Positions 1 to 5,823 of a DNA stretch of 11,838 nucleotides are shown in pieces. The position numbers were made by a program, and so were the translations under genes. The stretch is from Trueperaceae bacterium (lineage in GTDB: Bacteria > Deinococcota > Deinococci > Deinococcales > Trueperaceae), in the NCBI GenBank assembly GCA_007130355.1, contig SLSQ01000019.1, positions 1 to 11,838 on the forward strand, given 5' to 3'. How positions within the stretch are numbered: the first letter of the stretch is position 1; each line of letters begins with the position of its first letter. The notes below the pieces were generated by a model, which saw only the letters and a program-made list of their open reading frames with translations, was not told where the DNA came from and did no database searches.

Positions 1-149
1 CGTGGCCCGAAGGCGCGGAGCAGCGTGAACGCGGCGGCGAGTCGGGTCGGGTCGTTCCGGATCTCGCGGACGCTGGCGGCGCTGCGGTCGGGGCGCAGCA
101 GCCGCAGGGCGAGGTCGCGGGCCGGGGCGGTCGCGTCGGTTCCGGGCAT
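1..149 (-). CDS. Unrecognised protein, N-terminal fragment (3' end outside window)
   Basis: An open frame starts with ATG at 149 and runs off the left edge, giving 49 codons. It begins MPGTDATAPARDLALRLLRP and looks helical, rich in Ala, Arg and Leu, with no signal peptide and no motif I recognise. It was found by reading the minus strand, because the frame is too short to stand alone. Support comes from the upstream DNA: the ATG follows a TAACAT hexamer by six bases and lies just below a palindromic site, as expected for a regulated leaderless gene. No Shine-Dalgarno sequence is visible. It follows sqr on the same strand after an 86-bp gap, so it is probably a separate transcription unit. 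The function cannot be assigned from this fragment. Confidence 0.55.
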   Translation of the reverse strand, partial: MPGTDATAPARDLALRLLRPDRSAASVREIRNDPTRLAAAFTLLRAFGP

Positions 150-156
150 GTCGTGA

Positions 157-199
157 TGTTAACCCTGATCCGACAAGAGACATTATCGGATTGTTAACA
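157..199. promoter_or_regulatory. Palindromic operator-like site over the promoter of the left-edge gene
   Basis: Two nested inverted repeats stand out as AT-rich in very GC-rich DNA. GTTAAC occurs at 158-163 and 193-198 (TGTTAAC and GTTAACA with flanks), and ATCCGA at 168-173 faces TCGGAT at 186-191. On the minus strand a possible -10 hexamer TAACAT (161-156) lies inside the promoter-proximal GTTAAC copy and ends six bases before the ATG at 149. A repressor bound here would cover the -10. The two repeat pairs are centred 1.5 bp apart, so they may be two sites rather than one. The regulator is unknown. Confidence 0.5.
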
Positions 200-235
200 C
201 TCGCCGATCCGGATCCGGGATCGATCCGCCGCGGT

Positions 236-1438
236 TCAGGCCCGGCCCCGCAGCATGCCGTGCCAGTACAGCTGCGGCAGCAGGTGCCGCTTCAGCATGT
301 ACATGTCCCAGCGCTCCCGGGTCTGGTCGACCGGGAACGTCGGCGCGTAGACGTTGTCGTACAGGAACTCGGCCAACACCAGCCGGCCGTACCCGGTCAC
401 GAGCGGGCACGACGAGTAGCCGTCGTAGCGCGCCTCGCTGCGGGTGCCCGCCCGGTCGGCCAGCAGGTGCGCCACCAGCACCGGCGCCTGCTTTCGGACC
501 GCGGCGCCGGTCTTGGCGGTCGGAAGCGCGGCGGCGTCGCCGAGCGCGTAGACGTTCGGGTAGCGGCGGCCGACGAGCGTGTGCGGGTCGACGTCGGCGT
601 AGCCGGCGTGCGGGCCGTCCGCCACCGCCAGCGGCGAGTTCCGCACCGGGGCCGGCGCCCGCATCGGCGGCGTCACGTGGAGCAGGTCGTAGTCGATACC
701 GACGCGCGTCCGGTCGTCCGTGTCCAGCCGCTCGAAGGTCGCGACCCGGGCGTCCGCGTCGATCGCCACCAGCTCGTGCCGGAAGCGCATGTCGATGCCG
801 CGTTCGCGCACGATCCGGTCGAGCGTCGCCGCGATCTCGGGCACGCCCAGCATCACGCTGCCGGCGAAGGCGCCGATCACCTCGGTCCGGTCGCGCACGC
901 CCCGCCGCCGGGCGTGGTGCTCGGCGAGGTACAGGATCTTCTGCGGCGCCCCGCCGCACTTGACCTGGCCGGACGGGTTCGTGAACACCATCCGCCCGCC
1001 GCCGAAGTCGGAGAGCGCCTGCCAGGTCGCCCGCGCCCCGTCCGGCGTGTAGTTGCTGACCACGCCCCCTCGGCCCAGCGCCGCCCGCAGGCCGTCGATC
1101 CGGTCCAGGTCGGACTCGATCCCGAGCGCCACCACCAGCCGCTCGTAGCCGACCGTCTCGCCGTGCTCCAGCTCGACCTCGCGGGCGTCCGGTCGGATCG
1201 CCCGCACGCGGTCGCGGATCCAGGTCGCTCCGTTCGGCATCACCGAAGCTTGGTCGCGGCGGGTCTCGCCCAGATCGACGACGCCGGCGCCGACCAGGGT
1301 CCACAGCGGCTGGTACCAGTGATCGCTGGACGGTTCGACGACGGCGACGTCCAGGTCGCGGTCGGCCCGCAGCAGGCGGGCGGCCACGGTGATGCCGGCG
1401 GTGCCGCCGCCGAGGATCAGGACTTCGTGGGTGCGCAT
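236..1438 (-). CDS. sqr: Sulfide:quinone oxidoreductase, type II (SQOR-like)
   Basis: This 400-residue FAD enzyme oxidises sulfide to sulfane sulfur at the membrane and passes electrons to quinone. The N-terminus has the dinucleotide-binding motif ILGGGTAG (residues 8-15), and a second FAD-contact segment NVYALGDAAALP covers 295-306. The protein has only two cysteines, C161 in KCGGAPQKI and C344 in YSSCPLVTGY. These match the two redox cysteines of mitochondrial-type SQOR and separate it from three-cysteine type I SQR and from NADH dehydrogenase II. The C-terminal stretch 378-398, with LPQLYWHGML, resembles the amphipathic membrane-docking tail of this family. The ATG is preceded by a strong Shine-Dalgarno AAGGAG at five bases. 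The gene lies downstream of yfbR with a 133-bp gap that contains a CsoR/CstR-like palindrome. No sulfurtransferase or persulfide dioxygenase is next to it in the window. Confidence 0.9.
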   Translation of the reverse strand: MRTHEVLILGGGTAGITVAARLLRADRDLDVAVVEPSSDHWYQPLWTLVGAGVVDLGETRRDQASVMPNGATWIRDRVRAIRPDAREVELEHGETVGYERLVVALGIESDLDRIDGLRAALGRGGVVSNYTPDGARATWQALSDFGGGRMVFTNPSGQVKCGGAPQKILYLAEHHARRRGVRDRTEVIGAFAGSVMLGVPEIAATLDRIVRERGIDMRFRHELVAIDADARVATFERLDTDDRTRVGIDYDLLHVTPPMRAPAPVRNSPLAVADGPHAGYADVDPHTLVGRRYPNVYALGDAAALPTAKTGAAVRKQAPVLVAHLLADRAGTRSEARYDGYSSCPLVTGYGRLVLAEFLYDNVYAPTFPVDQTRERWDMYMLKRHLLPQLYWHGMLRGRA

Positions 1439-1443
1439 CGAGG

Positions 1444-1449
1444 CTCCTT
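1444..1449 (-). promoter_or_regulatory. Shine-Dalgarno site of sqr
   Basis: AAGGAG on the minus strand lies five bases before the sqr ATG. It is one of few strong ribosome binding sites in the window and fixes the sqr start. It shows that sqr is translated from a leadered mRNA, unlike several neighbours. Confidence 0.7.
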
Positions 1450-1518
1450 ACATCGGTCCGGACGAGGTTCGGAAGGCTCCGCGCCGCCCGCCGCGGCACG
1501 AAGTTCGGACGCCGCCAT

Positions 1519-1552
1519 CGTCCCTGATATCCCCATGGGGTATCCAGGGACG
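1519..1552. promoter_or_regulatory. CsoR/CstR-like palindromic operator upstream of sqr
   Basis: A 34-bp palindrome is centred at 1535.5. Outer arms CGTCCCTG (1519-1526) and CAGGGACG (1545-1552) are perfect, and the core CCCCATGGGG (1531-1540) is perfect. The four bases between arm and core do not pair. The middle, GATATCCCCATGGGGTATC, resembles the ATACCCC-GGGGTAT type sites bound by CsoR-family repressors, of which CstR senses persulfides and controls sqr-containing operons in Staphylococcus. Position upstream of sqr supports regulation of sqr. The caveat is that the site lies about 80 bp above the ATG, no clear -35/-10 pair is seen, and the repressor gene is not in the window. Confidence 0.5.
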
Positions 1553-1560
1553 GGCGTCCC
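1547..1560 (-). terminator. Possible hairpin after yfbR
   Basis: GGGACG (1547-1552) and CGTCCC (1555-1560) form a six-bp stem with a two-base gap, starting 11 bases after the yfbR stop. There is no following U tract, so it would be a weak intrinsic terminator at best. It shares its left arm with the sqr-side palindrome, so in RNA the two structures exclude each other. Confidence 0.25.
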
Positions 1561-1571
1561 GACACGAGCGC

Positions 1572-2162
1572 TCAGTTCAGCTCGTCCAGCGTCAGCGCGA
1601 AGCTGGGCGCGAACTCCTCGAGGAACGCCCGCACGGCCGGGTCGTCGTCCGCCTCGAGCTTGCGCCGCAGCGCCTCCTCAGCCTTCGCGAACTCGCCGTT
1701 CCCCGCCTCGCGCTCCTCGACGCACTTGAGGTAGGCGCAGATCCGGTCGGCGCCCTTCACGCACGCCCACGCCTCCTCGTCCTCCGGCTCGGCGAAGAAC
1801 AGGTCGAGGTACGTGTCGCGCAGATCGCTCGGAAGCATCCGGACCAGCCGCTCCTTCGCCACCGCCTCGAGTCCGTCGACCGCCTCCGCCACCTGCGGGT
1901 TGAAGTACTTGATCGGGGTCGGCAGGTCGCCGGTGATCACCTCCTCGGCGTCGTGGAACACCGCCAACAGCGCGACCCGCGCCGGGTCGGGACCGCCGCC
2001 GAAGCGCCGCCGCTTCAGGACCGCCAGGCCGTGCGCGATCATGGCGACCTGGAGGCTGTGCTCCTGAATGTTCTCGTCGCGCGTGTTCCGCATCAGCCCC
2101 CAGCGCCGGATGTGCTTCATGCGGGCGAGGTAGGCGAAGAAATGGCTCACGACGCCGAGCAT
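1572..2162 (-). CDS. yfbR: 5'-deoxynucleotidase YfbR (HD-domain)
   Basis: This is a 196-residue HD-superfamily phosphohydrolase that removes phosphate from 5'-deoxynucleoside monophosphates, a step in deoxynucleotide turnover. It aligns nearly end to end with E. coli YfbR as I recall it. Visible matches are SHFFAYLARMK (6-16), RRWGLMRN with R20/W21, the metal ligands H35 (QEHSLQVAM), H70-D71 (VFHDAEEV) and D139 (GADRICAYLKC), plus TGDLPTPIKYFN (77-88) and the C-terminal PSFALTLDE. All key residues are present. The start is uncertain: the ATG at 2162 is itself part of a TATGCT hexamer that would be a -10 for a leaderless mRNA starting at GTG 2150, giving a 192-residue protein beginning MSHFFAYL. 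E. coli YfbR starts between the two. It is divergent from the lipoprotein gene and not obviously linked to sqr. Confidence 0.93.
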   Translation of the reverse strand: MLGVVSHFFAYLARMKHIRRWGLMRNTRDENIQEHSLQVAMIAHGLAVLKRRRFGGGPDPARVALLAVFHDAEEVITGDLPTPIKYFNPQVAEAVDGLEAVAKERLVRMLPSDLRDTYLDLFFAEPEDEEAWACVKGADRICAYLKCVEEREAGNGEFAKAEEALRRKLEADDDPAVRAFLEEFAPSFALTLDELN

Positions 2163-2163
2163 A
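2158..2163 (-). promoter_or_regulatory. Possible leaderless -10 element of yfbR
   Basis: TATGCT on the minus strand is followed by seven bases and then the in-frame GTG at 2150. This spacing would place the transcription start at the GTG itself. No -35 hexamer is visible at the usual distance. If the element is real, the longer ATG start at 2162 is not in the mRNA. Confidence 0.4.
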
Positions 2164-2201
2164 GCCGGACCCCGCCCGAGCCGCCGGCGTGAGAGATGCC
2201 A

Positions 2202-2230
2202 TTGACGACGCTCCGGACCGCGCGTACGCT
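2202..2230 (+). promoter_or_regulatory. Sigma70-type promoter of the lipoprotein gene
   Basis: TTGACG (2202-2207) and TACGCT (2225-2230) are separated by exactly 17 bases. Transcription would start near 2237, leaving about 14 bases of leader that carry the Shine-Dalgarno site. It is the only clear -35/-10 pair in the window. Confidence 0.65.
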
Positions 2231-2238
2231 TCCTGCAC

Positions 2239-2245
2239 GAGGAGG
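2239..2245 (+). promoter_or_regulatory. Shine-Dalgarno site fixing the GTG start of the lipoprotein
   Basis: GAGGAGG lies five bases before GTG 2251. It justifies a GTG start and puts the signal peptide at the very N-terminus. Confidence 0.7.
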
Positions 2246-2250
2246 CACCT

Positions 2251-2625
2251 GTGAAGCGTCATCTCTGGATTTCCCTGCTGGCGGCCGCGACCGTCGTGCT
2301 GCTCGGCGCCTGTGCGCCGGCTCCGGTCATGTCCAACGTCGTCCCCACCCTCTACTCGGTGCAGCTGCCCCAGGACGGCGGCGACACCGTGACGCTCCAG
2401 GGCCGCTACTTCGGGTCCGGTCCGAGCGGTGAAGAGCTCGACGACGCCGACAGCTACGTCGTCATTGGAGCCCGTTCCGACTGCACCGGCGGCGTCCGGG
2501 TCGCCCCGAACGACTGGAGCGCCGGTCGCATCTCGTTCGACGATCCCGGCGGCGTCGGCCAAGGCTTCGTCTGCGTGGTCGCCGACGGCGCCACCAGCAA
2601 CGGCCTGCCCGCCAACCTGAACTGA
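2251..2625 (+). CDS. Small lipoprotein with an IPT/TIG-like domain
   Basis: The protein has 124 residues. Positively charged MKRHLW is followed by a hydrophobic core (7-18) and a lipobox LGAC with the acylated cysteine at C21, so the mature protein should be a membrane-anchored, surface or periplasmic lipoprotein of about 104 residues. The rest resembles a single immunoglobulin-like IPT/TIG domain: VPTLYSVQLP near 31-40, DTVTLQGRYFG (45-55), WSAGRISFDDPGG (89-101) and a closing VCVVADGATSNGLP (107-120). Two further cysteines, C78 and C108, could form a disulfide. There is no catalytic motif. The gene has its own promoter and strong ribosome site and is followed by two hairpins, so it appears monocistronic. 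The specific role is unknown, and the domain call rests on pattern only. Confidence 0.8.
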   Translation: MKRHLWISLLAAATVVLLGACAPAPVMSNVVPTLYSVQLPQDGGDTVTLQGRYFGSGPSGEELDDADSYVVIGARSDCTGGVRVAPNDWSAGRISFDDPGGVGQGFVCVVADGATSNGLPANLN

Positions 2626-2655
2626 CCCTCCCCCGCCCGGCGTTCCCGCCCGGCC

Positions 2656-2695
2656 GCCCCGGTCCCTTCGGCGCACGACGCCCAGGGGCCGGGGC
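2656..2695 (+). terminator. Hairpin terminator after the lipoprotein gene
   Basis: GCCCCGGTCCC (2656-2666) pairs with GGGGCCGGGGC (2685-2695) over 11 bp, with one G-U pair. An inner stem GGCG/CGCC (2670-2673 with 2679-2682) lies in the loop. TTCGTTCG follows, only partly U-rich. It lies 30 bases after the lipoprotein stop. Confidence 0.5.
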
Positions 2696-2699
2696 TTCG

Positions 2700-2724
2700 T
2701 TCGGCGGGACGCACGCCCGCCGAA
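2700..2724. repeat. Second hairpin in the lipoprotein-hisS gap
   Basis: TTCGGCGGG (2700-2708) and CCCGCCGAA (2716-2724) form a perfect nine-bp stem with a seven-base loop, immediately after the first hairpin. It lies upstream of the likely hisS transcription start, so it is either a back-up terminator, working in both directions, or a protein-binding palindrome. The 154-bp gap holds nothing else apart from the hisS -10. Confidence 0.5.
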
Positions 2725-2764
2725 GCGCCGCGGGACGGCCTCGGGCGGGTCCGGAACGACCGTG

Positions 2765-2770
2765 TATGCT
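2765..2770 (+). promoter_or_regulatory. Possible leaderless -10 element of hisS
   Basis: TATGCT ends six bases before GTG 2777 and nine before ATG 2780. Transcription would start at or within a base or two of the start codon. No -35 hexamer is visible and no Shine-Dalgarno precedes the gene, which fits a leaderless or near-leaderless mRNA. Confidence 0.4.
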
Positions 2771-2779
2771 CTCCGGGTG

Positions 2780-4045
2780 ATGCGGACCCGAGCCGTCAAA
2801 GGCACGTACGACGTCCTCCCCGAACGACAGAGTTCCTGGCACCTGCTGCGCGACACCGCCGAGCGGGTGCTCGGCCGCGCCGGCGTCGAGGAGCTGACCA
2901 CGCCGGTGATCGAGCACGCCGAACTGTTCGAACGCTCGGTCGGCGCGTCGGCCGACCTGGTGGTACAGAAGGAGATGTACCGCTTCGAGGACCGCGGCGG
3001 GCGCACCCTCGCCCTGCGGCCGGAGTTCACCGCCGGGGTGCTGCGCTCCTTCGTCGAGCACGGCATGCACACCCGCCCCACGCCGGTCAAGCTGTGGAGC
3101 CTCGGCCCCGCCTTCCGTGCCGAGAACGTGCAGCGCGGACGCTACCGCCAGTTCCACCAGCTCAACTGCGAGTACCTGGGGCTGCCCGGACCGCTGATCG
3201 ACGCCGAGGCGATCGCCGCACTGCACGATCTGCTGGTCGAGCTCGGCCTGCCGGAGCTGCGCGTCGCGCTCGGGAGCGTCGGCGACGCGGCCGACCGGGA
3301 CGCCTACAACGCCTACCTGCGCGAGGCGCTCGACGGCGTCCGGGACGAGCTCTCTCCCACCAGCCAGGAACGCCTGCGCCTCAACCCGATGCGGATCCTC
3401 GACGCCAAGGACGAGAACGACCGGCGCCTGATCGCCGACCTCGACCGCCCGCTCGACCGGCTCGGGCCGGACGCGCGGGCGCACCTCGACGGCGTCGCCG
3501 AGCACCTGAGCGCGTGGGAGGTGCCGTTCGACCTGGCGCCCGAGATCGTGCGCGGTCTCGACTACTATCGCCGCACCGCCTTCGAGGTGCACGCCGTCGG
3601 CATCGGGGCGCAGTCGGCGCTCGCCGGGGGCGGACGCTACGACGGTCTGGTCGCCTCGCTCGGCGGGCCGGAGACGCCCGCGATCGGCTGGGCGCTCGGG
3701 GTCGAGCGCGTCTTCGACGCCCTGGCGCAGGCGGACGCCGTGCCGGACGCGCCCGCCGGGCCGGACCTGTTCCTCGTCCCGATGGACGACGACGCCGTCC
3801 GCGAGGCGGCGACGTTGGCGCGGACGCTACGCCGCGAGTTGCACGTCCGGCACGCCTACCAGGTGCGCGCGCCCGGCAAGGGCCTCCGCGACGCCGACCG
3901 GGCCGGCGCCCGCTTCGCCGCGCTGCGCGGCGGTCGCGAACGGAGCGCCGGCGTGTGGACCCTCAAGAACCTCGCGAGCGGCGAACAGACCGAACTGGCG
4001 GCCGACCGCCTCGTCGACGCCGCTCGGAAGGACGGATCCCGATGA
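2780..4045 (+). CDS. hisS: Histidine--tRNA ligase
   Basis: This cytoplasmic class II synthetase of 421 residues charges tRNA-His. It begins MRTRAVKGTYDVLP, the usual family start. It shows motif 2 (LGPAFRAENVQRGRYRQFHQ, 108-127), the histidine-specific segments RGLDYYRRTAFEV (258-270) and LAGGGRYDGL (281-290), and motif 3 (IGWALGVERV, 302-311). A C-terminal anticodon-binding domain runs from about 328. The Tyr and Arg of RGLDYY and GGGRYD argue against the HisZ regulatory paralogue. An oddity is RPEFT at 80-84 where many bacterial HisRS have RPEGT. I chose ATG 2780 because it gives the family N-terminus; GTG 2777 would add one residue, and GTG 2762 would precede the probable transcription start. 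The stop overlaps the aspS start as ATGA, and an AAGGA site for aspS lies inside the gene, so the two are probably translated together. Confidence 0.96.
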   Translation: MRTRAVKGTYDVLPERQSSWHLLRDTAERVLGRAGVEELTTPVIEHAELFERSVGASADLVVQKEMYRFEDRGGRTLALRPEFTAGVLRSFVEHGMHTRPTPVKLWSLGPAFRAENVQRGRYRQFHQLNCEYLGLPGPLIDAEAIAALHDLLVELGLPELRVALGSVGDAADRDAYNAYLREALDGVRDELSPTSQERLRLNPMRILDAKDENDRRLIADLDRPLDRLGPDARAHLDGVAEHLSAWEVPFDLAPEIVRGLDYYRRTAFEVHAVGIGAQSALAGGGRYDGLVASLGGPETPAIGWALGVERVFDALAQADAVPDAPAGPDLFLVPMDDDAVREAATLARTLRRELHVRHAYQVRAPGKGLRDADRAGARFAALRGGRERSAGVWTLKNLASGEQTELAADRLVDAARKDGSR

Positions 4046-5823
4046 GACGCACACGCCCGTGCGGCGCGCTGCGCCGCGAGCACGCCGGAACGACCGTGGT
4101 CCTGAACGGCTGGGTGCATCGCCGGCGGGACCTCGGCGGCCTGATCTTCCTGGACCTGCGCGACCACGCGGGGCGGGTCCAGGTGCTCGTCGAACCGGGC
4201 GCCGCCGACGCCTTCGATGTTGCCGACACGCTCCGTGCCGAGTGGGTGATCGAGGCGACCGGCCTCGTCCGGGAGCGGCCGGAGGACCAACGGACCGACG
4301 ACGGCGCCGGCGCGGTCGAGGTGGTGGCCGAGCGGATCGAGGTCCTGGCCGCCGCCGACACCCCGCCGATCCAGGTGGCGGGCGACGAGCGAGCGTCCGA
4401 GGAGCTCCGCATGCGCTACCGCTACCTCGACCTGCGCCGCCCCGACCGGATGGAGCCGCTCCGCGTGCGCCACCGCGCGATCAAGGCGATCTGGGACTTC
4501 CTCGACGCGGAGGGGTTTTTGCAGGTCGAGACGCCGCTCCTCACGCTCGCCACGCCGGAGGGAGCGCGCGACTACCTGGTCCCCGCCCGCGTCCGGCCCG
4601 GCACCTTCTACGCGCTGCCGCAGTCGCCGCAGCTGTTCAAGCAGCTGCTGATGGCGGGCGGCGCCGACCGGTACTTCCAGATCGCCCGCTGCTTCCGGGA
4701 CGAGGACCTCCGCGCCGATCGGCAGCCGGACTTCACGCAGCTCGACCTCGAGATGAGCTTCGTCGAGGTCGACGACGTGCTCGAGCTGAACGAACGTCTG
4801 CTGAAGGAGGTGACGCACGCGGCGGTCGGGTGGAACATCGCGACGCCGTTCCCGCGCCTGACCCACGCCGAAGCGATCGACCGCTTCGGCAGCGACAAGC
4901 CGGACCTCCGCTTCGGCTACGAACTGTCCGACCTGTCCGACCTGTTCGCCGGCACCGCCTTCCGCGGCTTCGCCTCCGCCCTCGACGCGGGCGGCACGGT
5001 GCGGGCGCTGCGCGTCCCGAGCGCGCGCGCGGGCGACCTGAGCCGCAAGGCGCTCGACGAGCTCGAAGCGCACGCCAAGGTGCACGGCGCCAAGGCGATG
5101 GCATGGCTGCGGCGCGACGGCGACGGCTTCAAGGGGCCGATCGCGAAGTTCCTCGAGGCGGAGACGCCCGCCCTGCGCGACCACGCACCGGAGCAGAGCG
5201 ACCTGCTGCTGCTGATCGCCGACCGGCGCGCCGTCGCCTGCGGCGCGCTGGGCGCGGTGCGGCTGGCGCTGCGCGACCGGCTCGGGCTGGTCCCGGACGA
5301 CGCGCCGCCCGCCTTCGCCTGGGTGGTGGACTTCCCGCTGCTCGAGCAGGACGAGGAGACCGGCGCCTGGACGTACATGCACCACCCGTTCACGCGGCCC
5401 CACGCCGACGATCTCGAACGGCTCGAGAGCGACCCCGGCTCGGTCCGCGCCGAGGCGTACGACCTGGTGCTGAACGGGTTCGAGATCGGCGGGGGCTCGC
5501 TCCGCATTCACGATCGCGCCACGCAGGACCGGATGTTCCGGGCGCTCGGCTTCGCGGACGCCGAGGCGGAGGAACGGTTCGGGTTCTTCCTCGAGGCGCT
5601 CCGGTACGGCGTTCCGCCCCACGGCGGCATCGCCTGGGGACTCGACCGGCTGGCGATGCTGCTCGCCGGCGCGCCCAGCCTGCGCGACGTGATCGCCTTC
5701 CCGAAGAACGTCCGGGGCGGCGATCCGCTCACCGGCGCGCCCGCCCCGGTCGACGCCGCGCAGCTCGAAGAGCTCGGGATCCGTCTGGCCGACGTGCCCG
5801 AGCCGGTCGAGCCGACGTCGTGA
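4042..5823 (+). CDS. aspS: Aspartate--tRNA ligase, bacterial type
   Basis: This 593-residue class II synthetase charges tRNA-Asp. Domain order is typical: OB-fold anticodon domain (about 1-105), the catalytic core with ATPEGARDYLVP (170-181) and QSPQLFKQLLM (194-204), motif 2 with FRDEDLRADRQPDFTQ (218-233, R219), the bacterial GAD insertion (about 285-425), then MHHPF (446-450), GGGSLRIHD (483-491) and motif 3 GLDRLAML (533-540). Residue 31, in HRRRDLGG, is Leu. Non-discriminating bacterial AspRS usually have His there, so this enzyme is predicted to act on tRNA-Asp only, which fits the AsnRS encoded nearby. A Shine-Dalgarno GGAAGGA (4026-4032) precedes the ATG by nine bases within hisS. The sequence closely resembles Thermus AspRS as I recall it. 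Confidence 0.97.
   Translation: MRRTRPCGALRREHAGTTVVLNGWVHRRRDLGGLIFLDLRDHAGRVQVLVEPGAADAFDVADTLRAEWVIEATGLVRERPEDQRTDDGAGAVEVVAERIEVLAAADTPPIQVAGDERASEELRMRYRYLDLRRPDRMEPLRVRHRAIKAIWDFLDAEGFLQVETPLLTLATPEGARDYLVPARVRPGTFYALPQSPQLFKQLLMAGGADRYFQIARCFRDEDLRADRQPDFTQLDLEMSFVEVDDVLELNERLLKEVTHAAVGWNIATPFPRLTHAEAIDRFGSDKPDLRFGYELSDLSDLFAGTAFRGFASALDAGGTVRALRVPSARAGDLSRKALDELEAHAKVHGAKAMAWLRRDGDGFKGPIAKFLEAETPALRDHAPEQSDLLLLIADRRAVACGALGAVRLALRDRLGLVPDDAPPAFAWVVDFPLLEQDEETGAWTYMHHPFTRPHADDLERLESDPGSVRAEAYDLVLNGFEIGGGSLRIHDRATQDRMFRALGFADAEAEERFGFFLEALRYGVPPHGGIAWGLDRLAMLLAGAPSLRDVIAFPKNVRGGDPLTGAPAPVDAAQLEELGIRLADVPEPVEPTS

Noticed and set aside
236..1438. NADH dehydrogenase II or type I SQR for the sqr gene
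   Set aside because: The two cysteines in CGGAPQK and SSCPLVTGY contexts and the LYWHGML tail match type II SQOR.
191..1729. Long plus-strand open frame opposite sqr, and similar long frames opposite hisS, aspS, asnS and priA
   Set aside because: They are antisense or shifted shadows of real genes in GC-rich DNA, with Arg/Pro/Gly-rich translations and no recognisable domains.
2762..2779. Upstream GTG start for hisS (adds six residues)
   Set aside because: It overlaps the probable -10 TATGCT, and the family N-terminus fits ATG 2780.
2626..2779. T-box leader controlling hisS
   Set aside because: No T-box core sequence, specifier loop or antiterminator pairing is seen, and the likely transcription start lies next to the start codon.
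2780..4045. HisZ (ATP phosphoribosyltransferase regulatory subunit) in place of HisRS
   Set aside because: The histidine-specific RGLDYY and GGGRYDG motifs, motif 2, motif 3 and a C-terminal anticodon-binding domain are all present.
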